From positions 195,994,001 through 196,058,000 of the forward strand of contig NC_060207.1 in NCBI RefSeq assembly GCF_021130785.1: DNA of 64,000 nucleotides, in the 5' to 3' direction. How positions within the stretch are numbered: position 1 is the stretch's first letter; the number at the start of each line of letters is the position of its first letter. A model generated the notes under the pieces. It saw only the letters and a program-made list of their open reading frames with translations. It was not told the origin of the DNA and made no database searches. Both the position numbers and the translations under genes were made by a program. Shown here piece after piece: positions 56,599 through 64,000 of the stretch. This DNA comes from Homalodisca vitripennis (Eukaryota > Arthropoda > Insecta > Hemiptera > Cicadellidae).

Positions 56599-57487
56599 TA
56601 TAATAAGAGTAAAAAATATATTTCCATTACAACAATGAAATGAAATTTGCATTGTTTGCACCGATATAGTTGTTGGTTTTCAAAAATTGCAATTAAAAAA
56701 CGTACATTGCCGTCGCTATTATGACAAGCTATGAATAACTGGTCGTGTGTTTCTAAAGTGATCACGGCGCAGTATATCGTGTTATAATAAAATAAGGCAC
56801 CTACGAACCGTATTGTATTACGAACCATTACTTGTATGAATTGCAAAATCCGAATACTAGCTGAAGTATATTGCGAATACTTAACATCGCGATGTAATTC
56901 TGGAAAATTAGCCAAATCGTTAAAAATACGGTTTGTGTGAATTAACGGGAAAATCCTAACATACAGCAAATACATGAGAAAACTGACACAGCTGTTTTGT
57001 AGCCAGGGTGTGTTAGATATCAAACGATACAAACGCGAAAACCACTAAGAATTTATGGTATTGCCAAGGTAGTCTACTGCTTCCGGCTTGCTAGATCTCT
57101 CCAGGCGGAAGTGGACTCTAGATTCCAGGAGTCAATTCTTTGACTGTCTCAATGTGACATTGCACTTAGCAGAAGGTTAAATGGAGTTAATCTCAATATT
57201 CACAAAGTAGAATACTTTATATTTCGGTACTACACATAATATATAAATTTAACATACAAGTTTACGTTATTATTAAAACAACGCTAGAATAACGTGTGTT
57301 ATAACTCTTCTTATGTGCAAAATTTCCAATAACAAAATTATATAAATGGAGTTTTTTATATTACCAACATGCCTTTCTTAAAACTTATATACATTACTTT
57401 CAACTTTTATAAGTATCTTTATTAAATAGATGATTTTATTTATCAATCATTAAGATTGTGTGACACAATTTCTTTTAATAGGAAGAC

Positions 57488-57491
<4 letters not shown>

Positions 57492-57552
<61 letters not shown>
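57492..57552. repeat. (TA)n microsatellite
   Basis: About 30 TA units, no adjoining element terminus of the CAGGGTG type. Confidence 0.9.
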
Positions 57553-57554
<2 letters not shown>

Positions 57555-57701
57555 CAATAATTGGAGTTGATTTTTAAAAATTAAGCCTAGATAACAGAAA
57601 TATATAACAAACAATAACCATTTCTCGGATTCTATTTAGGCTTTACCTTAGAACCACTGATATCCATTACAGTTTATTTTCCATGACCATTTAATGTTTA
57701 A

Positions 57702-60536
57702 TAATCCTTAACTGGTCTACCGGGGTCAGATCTGACCCCAGGCATTTTATTTTTACCATTAATTCCCTTTCCGGGGCAGCCTGACGGCTGTCACTCTAGG
57801 TATTCTCAGTGCTCACTAGGCAGTACTAGAGGGCAGTAGTGTTGTGCTTTACTGGCTTTCTGTTTTCCGCTACGAACACATTGGGGTCAGTTTTTGAACC
57901 CCACCAGACTCTTTACGTATGTAATAGTTTTCTTAATGTGTTTTTTATTTGTAGAGTTGAACAGTGCTTTTTATCAAGAACATTTTTGTTTAAAATGTTC
58001 TTAAATAGTGGTTGTTTAAGTGTTTTTGTCATAATGGCTACTAGTAAGAATTTACTCTTAGAAGATGAAATACGCGACATGTTACATGCAAACCTGTCAG
58101 ATGACGATGTAGGTTCTAACTCTTCAGATGGGCCCACCAATTGAAGACTCAGATGATGGAAATGGCTCAGAGTTTGTTTGGGGATGACACCGACGAAGAT
58201 CCCCGACTATGTTCCGGTACCTGGTGTTGAAGATCATGAGTTGAATTCTTCTTCTAGTAACGACAGTGATCAGCAAAGTCAAGGTCAGAACATCGTACCT
58301 TCTACACCCTCTAATCGCGTTGCTGTTAGATGCATCTTGGTCGTAGGAACAAAAGAATGATAAAAAAAAATATTTCACCATTTAAATGGTGTTTGGACCC
58401 TCCCCCGTCTTGTCGGACAAGAGCTCACAACATTCTCACCCCACATTCCAGGCGTGAAAGGCAATGCTAGGGCCAAAAAACCCAACACCCCCATTATGTG
58501 CCTGGCGTTTTCTTGTTGATGATAGTATATTAGAAACTATTTTAGAATGTACAAATAAAAAAATCACGAAAAATGTCTGCCAATTATGGACAAAAAAGCT
58601 CTGAATTGTCACCATTTTGATCATCTTGATAAAGTTGAGTTAGAGGCATTTTTGGGATTAGTGTATCTTGCGGGGTTTTTCAAGTCCAACCACGAGATGT
58701 CTCTGGACTATTTGCAACTGATGGAACGGGCCGTGATATTTTTCGAGCAGTCATGGCTAAGCAGAGATTTTTATTTTTGCTAAATGCACTAAGATTTGAT
58801 TTAATCCAAACAAGAGAAGAGAGGAAAGTGAATGATCCTTTAGCAGCTATCTCATACATTTTTGAGAGAGTTATTGAAAACTCAAAATCCAACTATTCTT
58901 GCGGACAATATCTGACAATAGACGAGATGCTGCTCCCCTTTAGAGGAGAAATTCAAAGTTTAAGGTTTATATGAAATCTAAAGCCAGCCAAGTATGGGGC
59001 TTAAGATATATGTCCTGCTGATTCGAGGACATCCTACTGTTTGAATGCATCAGTTTATTGCTGCCGACAAATTCCAAATCCTAGTAATCCTTCTCAAACC
59101 AACCCTTGAAAGTATTGTCACTGGTAGAGCCTATCAAAAATACTAATAGAAAACATCACAGGTGACAATTATTTCTCTTCAGTTGAGCTGAGCACACAGT
59201 TGAAAAAATAAAGGCCTAACCTATGTCGAAACAATGAGGCGTAATAAACTTGAAATACCTGAAAGCTTCTTACCCCACAAAAACAGGCCTGTGATGTCAA
59301 CAAAATTTGCTTTTACAAATGACAAGACTCTGGTTTCGTACGTTCCTAAGTACAATAGATCAGTAGTACTACTTTCAACGATGCATCATGAAAAAAAGCA
59401 TCCTCAATGAACATCATGCAAAGATTCCTGAAATCATTGATTTCTACAACACGACAAAAGTTGGCGTAGATGTTCTTGACCAAAAGTGTGCTCAATTTTC
59501 AGTTGGGAACGCCGTACCAGAAGATGGCCAATGGCAATTTGGTATGCATTGATGGACATAGCAGGTGTCAATGCCCGCATCATATACCAATCAGTGGAAC
59601 CGGATTCTTGCGAAGCACGTCGACTTTTTCTTGTGGCTTTAGGGAAAAGCCTTATTCACAACCAACTTGTTAGACGCTCACAAATGACTAACATTCCCCG
59701 GGAGCTAAAAGAAACAGTGCAACGAGGCTGTTCACGTTGAAGGTCGGCAAGCACGTATCCAGCAGCATCAACCTGCCTAACGAAGACCATCGTCCTCCAC
59801 CACCTAAAAGGCAAAGATGTCACATATACCCTAGAGTTGTGGACTAAAAACATCCGACCTGTTGCTCACAGTGTGGGAAGGGAGTGTGCAAAGCTCATAG
59901 CGAACAGGAGATTGTTTTGCGAGTCCTGCGCCGATTGATTGAACTTCAGGTAATTTTTTAAGTTTAACATTTATAAGTAACAATAACCTAATTATAATAA
60001 TTATTTATGACTTAATTTTAACAGGCAATATACCCTAAACTGTTTTTATAAAAATTCCCTTTGATTTAAATACCTCAGTATTAACAGTAAAAACATAACG
60101 TAATATAAACAGCAAGCACAATATTTGTTCTTGAAAAACTTAGGTTAAATTCAAAGCCATAGTTTCAGCAAATATGTTACCTAAGATGAGTGATTTGTTT
60201 TCAGGTAGCATGTAGCAGCTGTCTAGTAAAAAAATATGCAAGAGATTGATGTAAAAAAGTTAAATTTTTAACTTTGTGGGACATTTTAGTACACATAATT
60301 AAAAAAAAACATTATTTTATAAGAACTATTATATATGTGTAATTATAATTTTATATACTAGTAAATTTTAGTTTCAACGCAAACTAACATTGTTTTATAA
60401 GTAATAAACTACCTACAAATAAAATATGAGTGTTTCTAAATCAAAGTGTTTCAATACAAACCTAAAAAAAAATTGGGGTCAGAATTGACCCCAGCAGAGT
60501 AGTTACGTTATTATTTATCGCCAGACTAGTTAAGGG
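57702..60536 (+). mobile_element. piggyBac-type transposon, decayed
   Basis: TTAA lies at 57698-57701 and 60537-60540. The right tip reads ...ACTAGTTAAGGG before TTAA; the left tip has TAATCCTTAACTGGTCT after TTAA, i.e. the same CCTTAACTRGTCT end with three or so extra bases. Each end carries a GGGGTCA...TGACCCC palindrome (57722-57739 and 60475-60492). Encloses a broken transposase. The 2.8-kb length is normal for the family. Confidence 0.82.
58034..59961 (+). pseudogene. piggyBac transposase, heavily frameshifted
   Basis: The N-terminus (MATSKNLLLEDEIRDML) is acidic and Ser-rich, as usual. The DDE_Tnp_1_7 domain begins with HFDHLDKVELEAFLGLVYLA (about 58610-58670), then RFLFLLNALRFDLIQTREER (about 58762-58821) and the first catalytic Asp in YLTIDEMLLPFRG (about 58908-58946). 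The last catalytic Asp is in GVDVLDQK (about 59465-59488), followed by the RRWPMAIWYALMDIAGVNAR block near 59520-59580. A Cys-rich C-terminus (CCSQCGKGVCKAH, about 59850-59890) follows a TAA at 59845-59847. Many frame changes plus this nonsense codon show true decay, in contrast to the Maverick. Confidence 0.85.
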
Positions 60537-60838
60537 TTAATATAATTGTTTAAAGAAAGAAAATAATTACTTCATAAATCACAATACTTTTGTGCAGGAA
60601 ATTTTATAGCGTATCTTAAACGAAACGAACCGTACAACAAGATTTAATAATGTAAATTTTATGCCATGATATAAAACATTTTGCAATATAGAATATGTTT
60701 TAAAATTGTACGTATTTCAAGTACATGGATTTAATATCAGTAACACTGGTTTCACATTTGATATTTGTTCAACAGCGCTCAAACGTTGGACAGTTCTGTT
60801 GCCAATTAGAGCCCTGAACTGACTAACTCAGCATCATT

Positions 60839-60868
60839 CATGTTAGGGCCTCATCAGGCCCTAACATG
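60839..60868. other. Perfect 13-bp hairpin
   Basis: CATGTTAGGGCCT (60839-60851) and AGGCCCTAACATG (60856-60868) are perfect inverted repeats around the 4-base spacer CATC. It stands in otherwise unremarkable DNA 300 bp right of the piggyBac. Confidence 0.85.
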
Positions 60869-60992
60869 TGTTTGCTGTACACATTTTGCTGAAGTGGATT
60901 GTCAGGTGAAACTTTAGTTCACGCAGCTATCCTAAACTCCATTGTTAATTGCAATTTAATTAAACCTCACCTATTAAACATTTTATAACAAC

Positions 60993-61265
60993 TGTTAATA
61001 ACATTGACTGCTGTGGACATACCTTACAACTATTCCGGCTGTCCTAATTTCGGTATATAAATAGAGTCACAGAGAATGAGTTAACAACGTATTCTGTAAC
61101 TAGTGATGTATCACAGCTTAACACTTTGACAACAGTGGACACTCCTTACAACTCATCCGGCTGTCTGTAATTAATTTGGTATATAAATAGAGCCGCAGTG
61201 AATGAGTTAACAACGTATTTTGTAACTGGTGATGTATCAATAATTAACACATTGACTACAGTGTT
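60993..61265 (+). repeat. ~124-bp tandem duplication with TATA boxes
   Basis: Two copies and the start of a third share ATTGAC...GTGGAC, CTTACAACT, TCCGGCTGTC, GGTATATAAATAGAG and GAATGAGTTAACAACGTATT. The GGTATATAAATAGAG motif (61052 and 61178) is a textbook TATA box, so each unit could act as a core promoter. No coding region follows. Confidence 0.75.
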
Positions 61266-63503
61266 TTTTATACTTCTCTGTATTGTCTTAAATCTGAGAA
61301 AATTGTATTTTATGTTTGGAGAGTTCTCATGTGATTTTGAATGTTATTCAGGTATCTAATTTATTTACTCTTGGTTCAAGTTGTAGTGCGATTATTTTGC
61401 AATAAGCAGTTTCTCGACTATAATTACTAAATATTATCAACACGAAATACAGTAATAAAGATTAGGCTATGAATAAAAATGAATTTTTAATATGACGAAC
61501 AATACTTTTGTGTTTGAAACTCGAGAGATTATACTTTGTTCCAATTTAGTTCTAAACAATAGGTTGGACTGTAAATAAACACAGTATAGAACACCTAATG
61601 TACATAATATATACGTATTAACATCAAATTTTACTCAACATATGGCAATTCTGAAATGTATCATTACTAATAAAGTTAAATTTTGTTTCAGCAAAACTTT
61701 AAAATTATAGCGTTAAATTCGGCTTTTTGAACATTACGCACATGATACAAATGAAGTAATTTGATTGAATGCTTGAAATACATATTTTAAATTCTGAATT
61801 ATCTTGGTATATTATGTTGCTATAACTATTTTAATTAAAATTTATTAGGTATTTAGTATATTGAATGTACTCACTTCCCTGAAACAAAGATAGCATTTTT
61901 TTGGACAAAGATCAAACGTTATTTCCCGACCTTTCTGGTTCGATGAACTGGTTCATTAGAGATAACTTATGGAAATATTGAGCTGAGTAAATCCACGTTT
62001 CATCCCGCTTACAAGAAAGTTTTCATTTGTTTCTCAATCAAGGAAGAAACTGCGCATTATGGTAACATAGACAGTTCACCGAGTCCTCGAATTCTCTGAA
62101 CTATCTCATATGTTCTTCTGAAACTTTAAGACTTTTGACTGCATGATTTTAGGCAAAACATTTTCATTGGTAGACGATAAAAGTTTTCAAACCAGTCCTT
62201 TTAAAGATTATAGTGCCAAATATTTGACGTATGATGAAGGCAATACTATGACAAATCGACAAAACATAAAAACGAGGCCGAACATACTTATGATGGCATA
62301 GGAGATATTACATTTGGATTTGGGGGATGGGGTGATTTTCAGCTGTAGCCAAGTTATTAGCTTAATATAAAGAACTTTAATTTATTAAATTAATTACCAT
62401 ACAAAAGCCGTAACACGCATCCTTCTTATCGAACATTTTGAAACACCTGAGTCCAGTGATAGAGGTATCACATAATCGAAAAAATGTATTTTAAGGGTAA
62501 ACTACGCTAAACAATATATCGAAACAGTGATGACTGTTGGTAAAAAGTGTAGTACATATCCATTTAAATTCAAGATATAGCTATGAAAACTCTAGTAAAC
62601 GCTGTATTGAGAGACATTTCAACTGAGAAAAGTAACACAGATACAGTCATATAACTCTAGAGAACAGCCTAATTCTACCTTATCTAGTATTTAGCAATCC
62701 CGGGAAGCTCTAAATAAAAAACTAAATATAACAAAAAATACACTCTTTATACAATAATAAAAACAAGTACCGGGCATATGTTAGTTAAAGTAGCTGAAAC
62801 TAACAATCTTAGGCAGTGAAGATTTTTAAATTATCATGTTCTGAATTAAAACTGTTCCAAAAGATATATTTAATGTTACCAAATCATTGACTGAAATCAG
62901 ATGCCACATTTGCCTTCACAGTTGAGGAAGAGGAGGTAAAATCCCTGATAGAGAGCAAAACGTTTGTGGGCCCTACCATAATGTGTGTCCTCCCAATAAT
63001 GTATTATTAATGATCAAGCACGAGTTCAGTAAGGGCAGACCTAGTGACAGATGGCCAGATTTTTAGACTAAATCCAGTCAAACAGACACACCTTTGCCTA
63101 CCACAAATGGTCACCCATTCCGGTATTTGAACTCTGCAGGTGAAACAACTTAAAGCCGTCGAGTATCCAATAAGAAGAACAAAAGAAATATATTACGAAA
63201 GAGTGTCAAACACGGTCATAGTTTAATTAGGCACGTTTAGACTCAGAGATAAACTATCAAATATATAGCACTGTCAACAGAACGCAATCTTTCAAGAGAA
63301 AAAATGACCGGGACTCTTACGAGTCCACACAGTAAATAAGAGGCAATGGTTAACAATAATGACTCACTAATGAAATAGGTCTCACACATGAGTCAGAAGG
63401 AATTCGTCCTTCAAAGGGCATGAAGAGGTAAACAGTATGCCGACTGCATTCAGTTTATTATCCTCCTAAGTGAAATGTAACAATTCAAAATATAAATCTT
63501 TAT

Positions 63504-64000
63504 GTGGCATAGTGGTTTTTAGGTTGACAGTTATTGCTATATAACAAATTCTTCCTCAGGCACAAATATATATATATAGTAATATATAACAACCATATTA
63601 CTCTAACACAATTACAAATATCAAAACTACGAATCTTCGCGTGGGGCTGAGAGTGTTGGCATAGTGGTTTTAAGATTGAGAATTATTGATATATACAAAT
63701 TTCTTCCTCAGGCACAAATATGTAACAAAATAGCAATATATAACAAATATATTACGCTACCACAATTATAAATATCCTAACTACGAATCTTCACTTGTTG
63801 CTAAAAGTGTTGGCATAGTGGTTTTAAGATTGAGAATTATTGCTATATACCAATTTCTTCCTCAGGCACAAATATGTAACAATATAGCAATATATAATAA
63901 ATATATTACGCTACCACAATTACAAATATCCTAACTACGAATCTTCACGTGTTGCTGAAAGTGTTGGTATAGTGGTTTTAAGGTTGAGAATTATTGCTGC
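63504..64000 (+). repeat. Satellite, ~154-bp unit, continues past the window end
   Basis: The phrase GGCATAGTGGTTTT starts units at 63506, 63658 and 63812, and GGTATAGTGGTTTT at 63966. Later units share TTCTTCCTCAGGCACAAATA, ATATTACGCTACCACAATTA and CTACGAATCTTCAC. Copies 2 and 3 are more alike than copy 1, which borders unique DNA. Confidence 0.92.

Larger units (their letters stand above)
50251..57491. other. Gene-free AT-rich region
   Basis: Nothing convincing is coded here. A pair of direct repeats (55083-55230 and 56467-56598) is the main structure. A 144-codon open frame on the minus strand at 56598-57032 has no recognisable family. Confidence 0.5.

Noticed and set aside
56598..57032. 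144-codon minus-strand ORF
   Set aside because: It is longer than most chance frames here, but I recognise no domain, no promoter and no splice context; it may be a fragment of an old repeat. Protein search would decide.

Overview
The window looks like a piece of an animal nuclear genome, most likely an insect. It is AT-rich, has long gene-free stretches, TA microsatellites, GT-AG introns, TATA plus TCAGT-type core promoters, and only transposons as recognisable coding sequence. No host gene was found. A hemipteran or other arthropod source is an inference from the protein families seen (DUF8207-type, DUF7869-type, MSVDKFG-type fibre-like proteins).

Region 1 (1637-17735) is a full-length 16,087-bp Maverick/Polinton (adintovirus-like) element. 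It has a 6-bp target duplication (GTGGTA), AG...CT ends and GC-rich inverted terminal repeats of about 460 bp. Each ITR contains a tRNA-like unit (A box, B box, 7-bp acceptor-like stem, T5 terminator) pointing outward. All recognisable genes run left to right: a PolB C-terminal remnant fused to the left ITR, integrase with chromodomain, FtsK/HerA packaging ATPase, an unknown protein, a DUF8207-type protein, three tandem fibre-like proteins, a parvovirus-like phospholipase A2, an adenain-like cysteine protease, penton (single jelly-roll), major capsid protein (double jelly-roll), then several small uncharacterised genes. This is a virion-making gene set: capsid shell (MCP, penton), maturation (protease), packaging (ATPase), entry (PLA2, fibre), integration (integrase). 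Replication is crippled by loss of the N-terminal part of PolB. Almost every gene carries 1-nt frameshifts, many of them in homopolymers, and I saw no independent nonsense codon. Assembly error is therefore a serious alternative to decay.

The most unusual part lies in the noncoding stretch 14733-15640 of this element: two families of four small hairpins each. Family A has a 23-nt conserved loop and family B a 13-nt conserved loop. Stem bases change in a compensating way while the loops stay fixed. This looks like a structured noncoding RNA or RNA-element array that I cannot match to a known family.

Region 2 (17736-32337) is gene-free AT-rich DNA with a T57 tract. Region 3 (32338-36875) is a 4.5-kb DNA transposon with AAAT 4-bp target duplications, repeated end motifs and a broken, intron-containing DUF7869-type protein (minus strand). 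Region 4 (37322-41276) holds two long-TIR, TA-inserting mariner/Tc1-related elements lying head to tail in one TA microsatellite; the first keeps only the DNA-binding domain, the second has a broken transposase lacking its second catalytic Asp. Region 5 (41277-57697) is gene-free, with a diverged solo TIR near 50 kb and dispersed repeats. Region 6 (57698-60540) is a decayed piggyBac with TTAA flanks. The end of the window holds a perfect 13-bp hairpin, a TATA-containing tandem duplication and a satellite of about 154 bp running off the edge.
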